A stretch of DNA of 64,000 bases from JBHGYD01 sp041920415 (GCA_041920415.1 JBHGYD010000028.1:238670-302669), one strand, 5' to 3'. Positions 9,288 through 19,143 are shown, counted from the first letter of the stretch. Notes: generated by a model from the sequence alone, not told the origin. Translations and numbers: made by a program.

Positions 9288-9557
9288 CTAACTATTTCCA
9301 TAATTGATAATTTCTTTTTCTTCAGGATCATACCAAACGAGTCCAGGAACCTGATGAACATCAGGATATGTGCCTGTTAACAATGAGCTGTCAACCGAAG
9401 CAATCATTGTAGGAAAACTTGTAATGCAATTCGACCAATATCGTCCCCGCTCAACTAAAAATTAAAGTGCTGGAACTGTTCTTTGCTGCAAGCAATCCTC
9501 CAGTATGTTGGGCATTAATGAATCAACTAGAAGCAATATCACTTTCTTCATGATCAT
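9288..9557 (-). pseudogene. Alkaline phosphatase/phosphodiesterase fragment
   Basis: Read on the minus strand from 9557 the frame begins MIMKKVILLLVDSLMP, with a GAGGGGAAG ribosome site, and continues through TSFPTMIASVDSSLLTGTYP and VPGLVWYDPEEKEI. This is the N-terminus of a type I phosphodiesterase/nucleotide pyrophosphatase-like protein. A TAA stop at 9464-9462 interrupts it after VPAL and the frame ends at 9288, so only the first tenth to fifth of such a protein remains. The rest is deleted. Confidence 0.75.
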
Positions 9558-9770
9558 CTTCCCCTCGTTTTATTAGTTAAGTAAAGTATGTTACAAATAC
9601 ACGGAATTTATGATGTGTTCAGAGATTTGATAATGGGGGAATAACAGCCAAAGTATGTTAGTGGAATAATTCTATTTTCCCTTCATGTTTTCAATTATTA
9701 CCTGTCATGATTTCTTAAATTTAAGTCTAATTTAATGGATGTGTACTACATTACAAGGAGGAAACAATAA

Positions 9771-9989
9771 ATGACAGTTGGAACTCAAGTTCAACAAGCT
9801 TTAGCAGGTTTAAAAAGTGCCCAGGCAAGTTTTGAAACGTTTGCTCTTCAAACTGATAACCAGCAAGCAAAACAAATGTACCAGCAAGCGGCACAACAAA
9901 CTCAACAAATCATTGATCAAGTGAATCAACGTATTCAACAAATTCAGCAAGAAGAACCGCAGTATAATCCAAATCAACAACAGCAATAA
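9771..9989 (+). CDS. DUF1657 protein
   Basis: A 72-residue protein with a strong AAGGAGGAAAC site before the ATG. Residues 1-60 match the DUF1657 pattern (VQQALAGLKSAQASFETFAL), and the tail is almost all Gln, Asn and Pro. DUF1657 genes are usually found with spoVA2-type and DUF421 genes in sporulation clusters; here the gene stands alone. It is probably a small sporulation protein, inferred from family context only. Confidence 0.8.
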   Translation: MTVGTQVQQALAGLKSAQASFETFALQTDNQQAKQMYQQAAQQTQQIIDQVNQRIQQIQQEEPQYNPNQQQQ

Positions 9990-10223
9990 ATCAAATAAAA
10001 ATTTCAATTTTGGTGTGGAAAAGGATTCATTTTTATCACTTTACGATCGATCCCTTGTATATTGTTGTCCAGTGTTCGAGACTACACTTTTCGATTTCGG
10101 ACACTTTATCAACCAAAGACTAAAATGATCACTTTTTGCCTTACTATTGTTGAGCCATATTGTTTACCGAGATGGTTATAAACATTAATAAACAGGGGTT
10201 TCGATTATAACCGACAACAGTAT

Positions 10224-10255
10224 AAAAGCCTTTTGCTTTTTGGCAAAAGGCTTTT
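10224..10255. terminator. Terminator of ytpB (possibly bidirectional)
   Basis: AAAAGCCTTTTGC/GCAAAAGGCTTTT stem with T-runs on both strands. It ends ytpB on the minus strand and could stop plus-strand transcription from the DUF1657 gene. The 230 bases between that gene and this hairpin hold nothing else I can name. Confidence 0.8.
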
Positions 10256-11335
10256 TCACTTTATAAACAATGGATACATTTTCTGCCATGTTCGGTATAC
10301 CCGACCGTTCCAATAGAAAAAGTAAGAAACTTTCCCGCCGAATTTGATTAAATGCTTTGCTAGTTTCTTGATGTCTTTTTGTTGCTGAACTTTGTCATCG
10401 GATAAATACAAGCCGAGCAAACCGCGATTGATTAAACGATGAAATTGCTCATTCGGCAGCCCAACGACGTGTTTATCTGCTTCTTCCATAAAATGACGCA
10501 ATCGTTCGATGAACGAAGAATGATGTGGATAGTAAAAACAAAAATTTAAATCCCCACCTAAACGGTCTTCTTCTTGATCAATGAAATAATCGAGCAAAAT
10601 ATGTAAGCCTTGAATGTACGGGAAATAACCGTTACGCACTTTCAAGGCCATTTCCTCATTAAATGATTCCGTAAACGCATAGGCCACTAAACAAAAAATG
10701 CCTAGCGTCGAACCGGAACAGGCCGAAAATTCATACCATTCCATCGGCGGAAGATGATCTTTATATTGCTTAAACCATTGTTCCAACCGCGGCACGCGTT
10801 CATCTACTCGCACGTGTTTATGTACTTGCAAGTCGCAATAATACCCTGCTAGCTCTTTCAAAAACGGAGCAATGATTTCATAATGCTTCACTTGCTTTAA
10901 TACTTCTTGACATGTACGAACAAGCTCGTGAAGATAGCCGCCATCGTTTTGTTCTTCACGATGACGATAATAATTGGAAGGAGTTGCATCGATGCATAAA
11001 GCATCTGGCATTGAGTTATGTAATGTACGAAAATCAAGAGGGTCAAGCGATGTGCTGCGGTCACATAAATTATCGAGATAGTCGCTAATCGTTTGATAAG
11101 CGACAATAAAACGAATGCATAATTCCATGTCCGCTTCCGCTAGCAATGACAGAATCGCTCCACCCTCACAATGAAACGTTTTTGACTGAATGCTAGCAAG
11201 CGCCTGTTTCCGCAATTCGTCATCTGGAATAGCTTCGGCTTTTTGCCTCCAGTATGCTAACTCGCGATGCACAATCGGAAATACATCGCGATATACTTTT
11301 TTCATTAAACTCACAGGATGGGTAGGGATTTTCAA
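10256..11335 (-). CDS. ytpB: Tetraprenyl-beta-curcumene synthase (YtpB)
   Basis: A large terpene cyclase of the DUF2600 family. B. subtilis YtpB makes tetraprenyl-beta-curcumene from heptaprenyl diphosphate, the C35 terpene precursor. Conserved stretches include RKQALASIQSKTFHCEGG near the N-terminus and the acidic YLDNLCDR and DYFIDQEEDRLGGD segments, which would bind the diphosphate and magnesium. A TTG at 11335 is preferred because GAGGTG lies six bases before it and it fits the usual N-terminus; an ATG at 11365 is in frame but has a poor ribosome site. It follows ytpA closely and is probably cotranscribed. Confidence 0.9.
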   Translation of the reverse strand: MKIPTHPVSLMKKVYRDVFPIVHRELAYWRQKAEAIPDDELRKQALASIQSKTFHCEGGAILSLLAEADMELCIRFIVAYQTISDYLDNLCDRSTSLDPLDFRTLHNSMPDALCIDATPSNYYRHREEQNDGGYLHELVRTCQEVLKQVKHYEIIAPFLKELAGYYCDLQVHKHVRVDERVPRLEQWFKQYKDHLPPMEWYEFSACSGSTLGIFCLVAYAFTESFNEEMALKVRNGYFPYIQGLHILLDYFIDQEEDRLGGDLNFCFYYPHHSSFIERLRHFMEEADKHVVGLPNEQFHRLINRGLLGLYLSDDKVQQQKDIKKLAKHLIKFGGKVSYFFYWNGRVYRTWQKMYPLFIK

Positions 11336-11370
11336 TAAGCTCACCTCAGCTACATTTGTTACCATAAGCC

Positions 11371-12171
11371 TTACATCGTTAAACGATGCAGCTGTAATTG
11401 TGTATCTAAAAACGTCTTCGCGTACAAAAAGACATCGTCACGTTCAGGTTCGTTAAAAATTTCATGGTATAGTTTATTCCACTCTTTGTACACTTTTTCC
11501 GATATCGGCAGTTTGTCAAACCATTCTTTGACAACCACTTTATCAACAATTTTATCGTCTCCGCCTTGCATGAGCAACAATGGAATATCCGGGAATTTGT
11601 TAATATTTCGATACGCTAGCTGCATCGCTTTCACAAGCTCACGATACCAGCGAACAGATACTTTTGTCACATATAACGAATCATTAACATCCATTTCGCG
11701 AACTTCTTGATTTCTTGTCGCTATTTCTATCGATAATCCTGAATCGAAAAGCATAGAAGGCATTACGTAATTTAATACTTTTGACAGCATATCAAGTGTT
11801 TTAGATGGGTATTTTACTAACCCTAAACATGGGGAAGAAAGAATTACCCCTTTAACAGGAAGACGTTTTTCTTGCAATGTTCGAATGACAACAAGTCCTC
11901 CCATGCTATGTCCAAGAAGAAAAATCGGTAAATGAAAGGCTTTAGCCTCCTCTACCCAATCAGCAACTTCATTTATATATTCGTCAAACGATTGAATATG
12001 TCCGCGCTTTCTTCTTGTCGTTGTTCCTTGTCCTGGTAAATCCCCCATCACAACGTGATATCCATTGGAACGCCACATTTCAATTAACCATTTATAACGA
12101 CCGTGATGTTCAGCAGCTCCGTGAACGATCACAATCGTTCCTTTTGCATTGTCCGCTTCCCATTTCCACAT
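11371..12171 (-). CDS. ytpA: Alpha/beta hydrolase, lysophospholipase-like (YtpA)
   Basis: A 266-residue alpha/beta hydrolase. The nucleophile elbow is GHSMGG and the oxyanion-side motif is VHGAAEHHGRY near residue 17. B. subtilis YtpA is linked to production of the lysophospholipid antibiotic bacilysocin. There is no signal peptide. A GGAGGG site lies six bases before the ATG. It is upstream of ytpB on the same strand with a short gap, the order seen in B. subtilis. The substrate here is inferred from the family. Confidence 0.9.
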   Translation of the reverse strand: MWKWEADNAKGTIVIVHGAAEHHGRYKWLIEMWRSNGYHVVMGDLPGQGTTTRRKRGHIQSFDEYINEVADWVEEAKAFHLPIFLLGHSMGGLVVIRTLQEKRLPVKGVILSSPCLGLVKYPSKTLDMLSKVLNYVMPSMLFDSGLSIEIATRNQEVREMDVNDSLYVTKVSVRWYRELVKAMQLAYRNINKFPDIPLLLMQGGDDKIVDKVVVKEWFDKLPISEKVYKEWNKLYHEIFNEPERDDVFLYAKTFLDTQLQLHRLTM

Positions 12172-12252
12172 AAAAATCCCTCCATTTACGAATCATTGCA
12201 ACATTTGTACAATTATATTGCAAGCAAATTTATGACGAAAGGAAAGAAAACA

Positions 12253-12768
12253 ATGATATATCCTTATAAAGGGAAATCCCCTAAAATTGCTGAATCTGCT
12301 TTTATTGCTGATTACGTGACGATTACCGGCGATGTCGTCATTGGCGAAGAAACAAGCATTTGGTTTAATACGGTCATTCGCGGTGATGTGGCGCCAACGA
12401 TCATTGGCAACCGCGTCAATATTCAAGATAACTCTATTTTACACCAAAGTCCAAACCATCCGCTTATTATTGAAGACGATGTAACAGTCGGTCATCAAGT
12501 TATTTTACATAGCGCGATCATTCGGAAAAATGCGCTCATCGGCATGGGCTCGATTATTTTAGACGGAGCAGAAATTGGGGAAGGCGCATTCGTCGGCGCC
12601 GGTAGTCTCGTTCCTCAAGGAAAGAAAATTCCCCCATATACACTTGCCTTTGGCCGTCCAGCAAAAGTCATTCGCGAATTAACAGAGGAGGACGAAAAAG
12701 AAATGGAGCGCATTCGTCGCGAATACGTTGAAAAAGGGCAATATTATAAATCGTTACAACAACGGTAA
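12253..12768 (+). CDS. ytoA: Gamma-carbonic anhydrase-like hexapeptide protein (YtoA)
   Basis: A 171-residue left-handed beta-helix protein built of hexapeptide repeats (VTITGDVVIGEETSIWFNTVIRGD). Metal-binding histidines sit in LHQSPNHP, VGHQVILHSA and nearby, the gamma-carbonic anhydrase pattern. The family includes active enzymes and acyltransferase-like relatives, so activity is not assured. The ATG at 12253 gives the usual MIYPYKGK start; the longer frame upstream overlaps the ytpA promoter region and is not supported. Confidence 0.9.
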   Translation: MIYPYKGKSPKIAESAFIADYVTITGDVVIGEETSIWFNTVIRGDVAPTIIGNRVNIQDNSILHQSPNHPLIIEDDVTVGHQVILHSAIIRKNALIGMGSIILDGAEIGEGAFVGAGSLVPQGKKIPPYTLAFGRPAKVIRELTEEDEKEMERIRREYVEKGQYYKSLQQR

Positions 12769-12806
12769 CTAACGCACTCCCTAAAAAGTGAAGTGTTTTC
12801 ACAGTT

Positions 12807-12835
12807 TTGTACGTATTTTTCACCTATTGTATGAT
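12807..12835 (+). promoter_or_regulatory. Promoter of the C39-like peptidase gene
   Basis: TTGTAC at 12807-12812 and TATGAT at 12830-12835 with a 17-base spacer, about 40 bases before the ATG. Confidence 0.65.
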
Positions 12836-12875
12836 ATGATATGTAATGTAATTCACAAAGTAGGGAGTAAGCAAT

Positions 12876-13718
12876 ATGTCGTCCATTGTGTTTTTTCTAC
12901 TTATCGCTATTGTTCTTTGGATAACCATTTATTGGATAAAATCGAATTGGAAAGCAGCTATCGTTTCGTTCTGTATGTTTAGTCTCGTCATTCCGATATT
13001 CCTTGATCAGGGAATAAAAACAATGATCGAGCGATTGAAACAATCTGACTTTTTGAAAGAAGAAGCAGTCGCCCGAAAAGTAATTTCTTCCTTTACTCAT
13101 GAAGAAATTAAACCGCTTGTATTATTAGATGTCCCTATCATTCAGCAGCTCCCGGAATTACCGCGCGGCTGCGAGGTGACGAGTTTGGCAATGCTTCTTC
13201 AAGATGCAGGAGTGCAAGTCGATAAGATGACGCTTGCTAAACAGATTAAAAAGGACCCGACACCGTTTCAACGCCGAAACGGAAAAGTGTATTTCGGAAA
13301 CCCAAATGACGGCTTTGTCGGAGACATGTACTCGCTCACAACACCAGGTTTAGGCGTTTACCATAAACCGATTAAAGAATTAGCGGAAAAATATTTGCCT
13401 AACAAAATCATCGATTTAACCGGAAGTGACTTTAGCGAATTGCAAAAACATCTCTCCAAAGGTTCTCCGATATGGGTGATTACAAATAGTACATTTAAAA
13501 AACTTCCGGCATCTGCGTTTCGAGAATGGGACACGCCAAGCGGACCAATTCAAGTGACATATTATGAGCATTCTGTTGTTATCACAGGATATGATGACAA
13601 TTATATTTATTTTAATGACCCACTTTCTGACCAAAAAAATAAAAAAGCACCCAAGGCCGAGTTTTTAGATGCTTGGGTGCAAATGGGAAGACAAGCAATC
13701 ACGTATCAATCGAATTAG
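12876..13718 (+). CDS. Membrane-anchored C39-like cysteine peptidase
   Basis: A 280-residue protein with two hydrophobic segments in the first 45 residues and a papain-fold domain of the peptidase C39_2/YvpB type. The predicted catalytic residues are Cys99 (PRGCEVTSLAML), His232 (YYEHSVVITGYD) and Asp248 (FNDPL). The catalytic part is probably outside the cell. The 3' end is convergent with asnB and overlaps it by four bases; the last 90 bases also carry the asnB terminator on the other strand. The substrate is unknown. Confidence 0.85.
   Translation: MSSIVFFLLIAIVLWITIYWIKSNWKAAIVSFCMFSLVIPIFLDQGIKTMIERLKQSDFLKEEAVARKVISSFTHEEIKPLVLLDVPIIQQLPELPRGCEVTSLAMLLQDAGVQVDKMTLAKQIKKDPTPFQRRNGKVYFGNPNDGFVGDMYSLTTPGLGVYHKPIKELAEKYLPNKIIDLTGSDFSELQKHLSKGSPIWVITNSTFKKLPASAFREWDTPSGPIQVTYYEHSVVITGYDDNYIYFNDPLSDQKNKKAPKAEFLDAWVQMGRQAITYQSN
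13632..13680 (-). terminator. asnB terminator embedded in the peptidase gene
   Basis: GCACCCAAG (13647-13655) pairs perfectly with CTTGGGTGC (13672-13680). On the minus strand the stem is followed by TTTTTTATTTTTTT. It lies 35 bases past the asnB stop but wholly within the convergent peptidase coding sequence. Confidence 0.85.
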
Positions 13719-15613
13719 ATTGATAACGGTTGTTTGTCTTTTTTATATAGGTCGGAAAAATCGTATTTTTTCTCGACGTACACTTGATGCCAAATCATAA
13801 ACATGAGCACCGTCCAAATTTTCCGGCTATGATCTGCTTTATTGCTACAATGTTCATCTAATAAACGATATAACACATCTTTGTTAAATAAATGATCTGT
13901 TGCGCTCTCTTTAATAATATTCTTCGCCCAGTCGTGCATTTCGTTTTTCAACCAATGGCGAATTGGTACTGGGAATCCAAGTTTTTTACGATGTAAGACA
14001 TGGTCTGGAACGATGCCTTCTGCCGCTTTGCGCAAAATGTATTTCGTCGTATTATTGGCCGTTTTCATTTCTGGTGCGATTTTCGCCGCTACTTCAAATA
14101 CCGCCTTATCTAAAAACGGCACGCGTAACTCTAACGAATGAGCCATCGTCATTTTATCGGCTTTTAATAAAATATCACCGCGCAACCATGTATGAATATC
14201 AATATATTGCATCCGATTCACCGGAGGATAGTGAGTCGTTTCTCTATAAAGCGGAGCGGTGATGTTCGTATATTCCAATCCGCTCTTATATCCTTTTAAC
14301 AGCTCTTGTTTTTCTTCTTCGCTGTACATTTTCGCATTGCCAATATACCGTTCTTCCATCGGCGTGAGACCGCGCTCGATAAAGCTTTTTCCTTTCACAC
14401 CTTCTGGAAGCATACGAGCGATCACGCGCAATGCTGATTTCGCCGCATTCGGCATCCGTTCGAACACTTCTAATGATTGTGGCTCACGATAAATGTTATA
14501 ACCGCCGAACAGCTCGTCCGCTCCTTCACCAGAAAGGACAACGGTCACATGCTTTCTCGCTTCGCGGGCAACGAAATAAAGCGGTACTGCCGCAGGGTCT
14601 GCGAGCGGATCATCCATATGCCACATAATTTTCGGCAATTCGTCCATATATTCTTGCGGCGAAATGACGTAGCTAATATTTTCAACACCAAGTTTTTCTG
14701 CGGTTTCTTTTGCCACATCAATTTCACTAAACCCTTCTCGCTCAAATCCGACTGAGAACGTTTTAATATTCGGATGGAATTGTTTCGCAATCGAAGCAAT
14801 GAGCGAGGAGTCAATTCCTCCTGATAAAAATGAGCCAACCGGCACATCGCTGCGCATATGCACTTTGACAGAATCAAACAATACTTCACGAATCTCTTTG
14901 ACAAGCTCGTCTTCCGATTTGATGACCGGCTGGAAGCTTGCTTTCCAATAGCGGTGAATCGTTAGTTTTTCACCAATTTTTTTCTTAATATAGTGACCTG
15001 GCTCTAATTTTTTAATGCCAACTGACATTGTCATTGGTTCAGGCACATACTGGAACGTTAAGTAATGTTGCAGCGAATCATAGTCTAACAAATCATTTTC
15101 AAGCGCAAGCAAAATGCTTTTTTTCTCAGAAGCAAAAAACGTACGCCCGTCTTGCTCCATATAGAAAAACGGTTTAATGCCAAACGGGTCGCGCGCAGCA
15201 AAAATAGTTTTTTCCTCTTTGTCCCAAATGACAAAGGCAAACATGCCGCGAAGCTTTTCGACCGCTTTTTCTTTTTCATGGCTATACAGCGCGATAATCA
15301 CTTCTGTATCAGAATGTGTCGCAAATTCATAGCCTTTTTCTAATAGCTCTTCGCGCAATTCAATGTAGTTATAAATCTCCCCGTTAAAAATAATCCAATA
15401 CCGTTCATTTTCGTACGATAACGGCTGATGCCCCGCTTCTAAATCAATAATGCTTAACCGACGAAATCCAAAATTCACATAGTCATCAAAAAAATATCCG
15501 TCATCATCTGGACCGCGATGCGTAATCATATTATTCATTTCTTCAAATGTTTGTTTCCATTGTTCGTCAATCGCTTTCGGATGGTCATGAACACAACCAA
15601 TAAACCCACACAT
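13715..15613 (-). CDS. asnB: Asparagine synthetase (glutamine-hydrolysing)
   Basis: A 632-residue two-domain enzyme that makes asparagine from aspartate, ATP and glutamine. The N-terminal amidotransferase domain must start with Cys after Met removal, so the ATG at 15613 (MCGFIGCVHD) is chosen over the open frame four codons longer; an AGGTGA site supports it. The synthetase domain has the ATP pyrophosphatase loop SGGIDSSLIAS near residue 260. A TATAAT box lies about 40 bases upstream (15656-15651). It is convergent with the peptidase gene. Confidence 0.97.
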   Translation of the reverse strand: MCGFIGCVHDHPKAIDEQWKQTFEEMNNMITHRGPDDDGYFFDDYVNFGFRRLSIIDLEAGHQPLSYENERYWIIFNGEIYNYIELREELLEKGYEFATHSDTEVIIALYSHEKEKAVEKLRGMFAFVIWDKEEKTIFAARDPFGIKPFFYMEQDGRTFFASEKKSILLALENDLLDYDSLQHYLTFQYVPEPMTMSVGIKKLEPGHYIKKKIGEKLTIHRYWKASFQPVIKSEDELVKEIREVLFDSVKVHMRSDVPVGSFLSGGIDSSLIASIAKQFHPNIKTFSVGFEREGFSEIDVAKETAEKLGVENISYVISPQEYMDELPKIMWHMDDPLADPAAVPLYFVAREARKHVTVVLSGEGADELFGGYNIYREPQSLEVFERMPNAAKSALRVIARMLPEGVKGKSFIERGLTPMEERYIGNAKMYSEEEKQELLKGYKSGLEYTNITAPLYRETTHYPPVNRMQYIDIHTWLRGDILLKADKMTMAHSLELRVPFLDKAVFEVAAKIAPEMKTANNTTKYILRKAAEGIVPDHVLHRKKLGFPVPIRHWLKNEMHDWAKNIIKESATDHLFNKDVLYRLLDEHCSNKADHSRKIWTVLMFMIWHQVYVEKKYDFSDLYKKDKQPLSI

Positions 15614-15780
15614 GTTGTTATTCACCTACTTCTTCTTATTCAACTCGTAGATTATACCATACATTTGGACAGTGCAACTATTACATTTCGTTTACTCTAT
15701 CGAAACATACATGTAACACAATCCCTTAATAATTAGTCGAAATGACGATGCCTTTTGTTTCACCATATTGGTTTCGTAAA

Positions 15781-15816
15781 AAAAGAGAGCTACATATCAT
15801 AATGTAACTCTCTTTT
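15781..15816 (-). terminator. Terminator of metK
   Basis: AAAAGAGAG-TACAT pairs with ATGTA-CTCTCTTTT, followed on the minus strand by further Ts. Confidence 0.85.
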
Positions 15817-15822
15817 CACCAT

Positions 15823-17034
15823 TCATTGCTTTGCTAACGCAAGAGCTTGCTCTTTTAATGCTTCCGCTTTGTCAGTACGCTCCCATGGAAGATCGACATC
15901 CGTACGGCCAAAATGACCGTAAGCGGCTGTTTGTTTGTAGATTGGGCGACGTAAATCTAACATTTTAATAATACCAGCTGGGCGAAGATCGAAGTTGTCG
16001 CGCACAACTTGGATTAAGATGTCTTCAGATACTTTACCTGTGCCAAATGTGTCAATAGAGATAGAAACTGGTTTTGCGACACCGATCGCATATGCTAATT
16101 GCACTTCGCACTTGTCAGCAAGACCAGCCGCTACAATGTTTTTCGCTACGTAACGTGCCGCATATGCTGCAGAGCGGTCAACTTTTGTAGGGTCTTTACC
16201 AGAGAATGCACCACCGCCATGGCGAGCGTAACCGCCGTACGTGTCAACGATAATTTTACGACCTGTTAAACCAGCGTCACCTTGTGGACCACCGATAACG
16301 AAACGACCAGTTGGGTTGATGAAGTATTTCGTATTTTCATCAATCAACTCCGCTGGAACAACTGGTTTAATGACATACTCTTTAATGTTGCGCTCGATTT
16401 GCTCTTGCGTAATTTCTGGGTGATGTTGTGTTGACACAACAATCGTATCCACACGAACTGGTTTTCCATTTTCGTCGTATTCTACCGTCACTTGTGTTTT
16501 TCCGTCTGGACGTAAGTAAGGTAAAATATCCTCTTTGCGAACTTCCGCTAAACGACGCGCTAACTTATGTGCTAATGAAATCGGAAGCGGCATTAATTCT
16601 TTTGTTTCATTGCAAGCAAACCCAAACATTAAACCTTGGTCACCAGCACCAATCGCTTCGATTTCCTCATCAGTCATCTGACCTTCGCGCGCTTCTAACG
16701 CTTTATCAACTCCCATTGCAATATCAGGAGATTGTTCGTCAATCGAAGTTAATACAGCGCACGTATCAGCATCAAAACCGAATTTAGCACGAGTATAGCC
16801 AATTTCACGAACCGTTTCGCGAACGATTTTTGGAATATCTACATACGTAGATGTCGTAATTTCACCGCTCACTAACACTAGACCAGTCGTTACACTCGTT
16901 TCGCAAGCGACGCGAGCATTTGGATCTTTCGCTAAAATGGCATCTAAAATCGCATCAGAAATTTGGTCACAAATTTTATCAGGATGGCCTTCTGTTACAG
17001 ACTCAGAAGTAAATAAACGGCGTTTTGCTGACAT
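15823..17034 (-). CDS. metK: S-adenosylmethionine synthase
   Basis: A 403-residue enzyme making SAM from methionine and ATP. Signature motifs are GHPDKICDQ near residue 16, [12 protein letters not shown] in the first half and [16 protein letters not shown], the phosphate-binding segment. It is a cytoplasmic tetramer in the family. It is transcribed behind a SAM-I riboswitch so that its own product turns it off. SAM made here feeds MnmL, MnmM and the methyltransferases in the window, and LuxS handles the by-product. Confidence 0.98.
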   Translation of the reverse strand: MSAKRRLFTSESVTEGHPDKICDQISDAILDAILAKDPNARVACETSVTTGLVLVSGEITTSTYVDIPKIVRETVREIGYTRAKFGFDADTCAVLTSIDEQSPDIAMGVDKALEAREGQMTDEEIEAIGAGDQGLMFGFACNETKELMPLPISLAHKLARRLAEVRKEDILPYLRPDGKTQVTVEYDENGKPVRVDTIVVSTQHHPEITQEQIERNIKEYVIKPVVPAELIDENTKYFINPTGRFVIGGPQGDAGLTGRKIIVDTYGGYARHGGGAFSGKDPTKVDRSAAYAARYVAKNIVAAGLADKCEVQLAYAIGVAKPVSISIDTFGTGKVSEDILIQVVRDNFDLRPAGIIKMLDLRRPIYKQTAAYGHFGRTDVDLPWERTDKAEALKEQALALAKQ

Positions 17035-17140
17035 TTCGTCGATTTCCTCCTCTTTTCCTCTTCATAATTTAGAGACGCCGCTTTTGCGTCTCTTGTTGCT
17101 GACAGTTGATACGGTACTCATTTTCCCACTTTAATATTAA

Positions 17141-17311
17141 AAAACCTTTCCTTCAACTTCGAGGAAAGGTGATTTCTTTCGTATCGTGCCTTTCACTCTT
17201 ATCGTTCAAGGGCTTTGCCTTGCCACAGGTTAGCACCATTTCACATGTACAATTGTTGTGACGGTTGCTGGGTTTCATCGGGCCTGTCCCTCCACCAACT
17301 CGGGATAAGAG
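17141..17311 (-). promoter_or_regulatory. SAM-I riboswitch (S-box) of metK
   Basis: On the minus strand CTCTTATC (from 17311) pairs with GATAAGAG (to 17196) to close the aptamer. Between them lie the S-box hallmarks GAGGGAC, CCGATGAAACCCAGCAACC and GGTGCTAA. A terminator stem follows (AACCTTTCC/GGAAAGGT, 17141-17171) with a T-run. SAM binding should favour termination. Confidence 0.96.
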
Positions 17312-17328
17312 TAACCGTTCAATATGTT

Positions 17329-17358
17329 ATCATATCTTAATTAATGAAAAAAAGTCAA
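17329..17358 (-). promoter_or_regulatory. Promoter of the metK riboswitch RNA
   Basis: TTGACT at 17358-17353 and TATGAT at 17334-17329 on the minus strand, 18 bases apart and about 20 bases before the aptamer. Confidence 0.65.
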
Positions 17359-17470
17359 CAAAGTTACGCAAAATTTTTTTGTTTCTCGATTAGAAAAATA
17401 ATCCATAAATATAAATTCCTCTGCAAGGTAAACTTGATAAAATGAAAACAAAAAATTACGATAAATAGTA

Positions 17471-17498
17471 TGGACTAATAACGTAAATGTGTTATACT
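17471..17498 (+). promoter_or_regulatory. pckA promoter with a CcpN-like site
   Basis: TGGACT (17471-17476) and TATACT (17493-17498) form a promoter with a 16-base spacer. TGTGTTATACT (17488-17498) fits the CcpN operator consensus TRTGHYATAYW as I remember it, and it overlaps the -10. CcpN represses pckA in B. subtilis when glucose is present; the same control is inferred. Confidence 0.5.
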
Positions 17499-17545
17499 AT
17501 TTTCAAGGGTATAAATTAACAAAAACAAAAAGGTAGGTTTTGTAC

Positions 17546-19138
17546 ATGAACACTGTTGACGCCACAAACACAAATAAATTAGCCGTATTGCTACAACAAC
17601 CAAATGTACACCAAAATTTATCCGTTCCGCAGCTAGTCGAAAAAACTTTGGAGCGTAAAGAAGGGATTTTGACACTTACAGGTGCCGTTGCGACAACGAC
17701 GGGAAAATATACAGGACGTTCTCCAAAAGATAAATATATCGTGGAAGAAGCTTCAACAAAAGCAAAAATTGATTGGGGGACTGTCAATCAGCCGATTTCT
17801 GAGGAAGTGTTTGAAAAATTATATAACAAAGTCATCGACTACCTAATGTCCAAAGATGAAGTATTTGTATTTAAAGGATTCGCTGGAGCAGACCCGAAGT
17901 ATCGCTTACCGATTCAAGTGATTAATGAATTTGCTTGGCATAATTTGTTTGCCCATCAATTATTTATCCGCCCAACACTTGAAGAGTTACAAACACATGA
18001 GGCGGAATTTACCGTGATTTCAGTCCCGAATTTTAAAGCTGATCCTGCAGTGGATGGGACGAGATCGGAAACATTTATTATCATTTCTTTTGAGCGTCGG
18101 ACGGTATTAATAGGTGGAACCGAATATGCGGGGGAAATGAAAAAATCGATTTTCTCCGTGATGAATTATCTTCTCCCTGAACAAGATATTTTATCGATGC
18201 ACTGCTCTGCCAACGTCGGACAAGAAGGCGATGTCGCTCTATTCTTTGGGCTTTCCGGTACAGGAAAGACGACGCTTTCCGCTGATCCAAACCGCCGCCT
18301 TATCGGTGATGATGAACACGCTTGGTCGAATAGCGGTATTTTTAACATCGAGGGAGGTTGTTATGCAAAATGTATTAACCTTTCTCGTGAAAAAGAGCCG
18401 CAAATTTTCGACGCGATTCGGTTTGGCTCTGTATTAGAAAACGTCATCGTTGACGAGCAAACGCGCATCCCTAACTATGATGACGCTACATTAACAGAAA
18501 ATACGCGTGCGGCTTACCCGATTCAAGCCATCAATAACATCGTCGAACCAAGCATTGCTGGTCATCCAACTACAATTATTTTTCTTACTGCTGACGCATT
18601 TGGTGTCTTACCACCGATTAGCAAATTAACACGAGAACAGGCAATGTACCATTTTTTAAGCGGTTATACAAGCAAATTGGCAGGAACAGAGCGCGGAATC
18701 ACATCTCCACAAGCAACATTCTCCACTTGCTTCGGCGCGCCGTTTTTACCGCTTCCAGCAACTCGTTATGCGGAGATGCTCGGTAAAAAAATCGCAGAAC
18801 ATAATGTACAAGTATTTTTAGTCAACACAGGCTGGACGGGTGGAGAATACGGCGTCGGCAGCCGGATGAAACTTCAATATACGCGCGCCATGGTGCAAGC
18901 AGCGGTCGAAGGAGAATTAAATAACGTCGAAACCGTCAAAGACCCTATTTTCGGTCTTGAAATTCCAGCGCACGTTCCAGGCGTGCCAGATGAAGTATTG
19001 CAGCCGCAAAACACGTGGGCTGATAAAGAAGCGTATGAACGAAAAGCAAAAGAACTAGCAGAGAAATTCCGCGAAAACTTCAAAAAATTCACGAACGTCG
19101 CTCCTGAAATCGAAAAACTAGGCGGACCAATCATTTAA
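17546..19138 (+). CDS. pckA: Phosphoenolpyruvate carboxykinase (ATP)
   Basis: A 530-residue gluconeogenic enzyme converting oxaloacetate and ATP to phosphoenolpyruvate. The kinase P-loop [11 protein letters not shown] and the metal-binding stretch [11 protein letters not shown] are central, with the substrate motif TGRSPKDK near residue 57. The ATG at 17546 (MNTVDATN) is preferred to a TTG six bases upstream because AGGTAGG is spaced eight bases from it. It is divergent from the metK riboswitch and convergent with ytmB across a shared terminator. Confidence 0.97.
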   Translation: MNTVDATNTNKLAVLLQQPNVHQNLSVPQLVEKTLERKEGILTLTGAVATTTGKYTGRSPKDKYIVEEASTKAKIDWGTVNQPISEEVFEKLYNKVIDYLMSKDEVFVFKGFAGADPKYRLPIQVINEFAWHNLFAHQLFIRPTLEELQTHEAEFTVISVPNFKADPAVDGTRSETFIIISFERRTVLIGGTEYAGEMKKSIFSVMNYLLPEQDILSMHCSANVGQEGDVALFFGLSGTGKTTLSADPNRRLIGDDEHAWSNSGIFNIEGGCYAKCINLSREKEPQIFDAIRFGSVLENVIVDEQTRIPNYDDATLTENTRAAYPIQAINNIVEPSIAGHPTTIIFLTADAFGVLPPISKLTREQAMYHFLSGYTSKLAGTERGITSPQATFSTCFGAPFLPLPATRYAEMLGKKIAEHNVQVFLVNTGWTGGEYGVGSRMKLQYTRAMVQAAVEGELNNVETVKDPIFGLEIPAHVPGVPDEVLQPQNTWADKEAYERKAKELAEKFRENFKKFTNVAPEIEKLGGPII

Positions 19139-19143
19139 AGGAA

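Noticed and set aside
10068..10102. AGTGTTCGAGA ... TTTCGGACACT imperfect inverted repeat
   Set aside because: The arms have several mismatches and neither a T-run nor nearby genes suggest a function.
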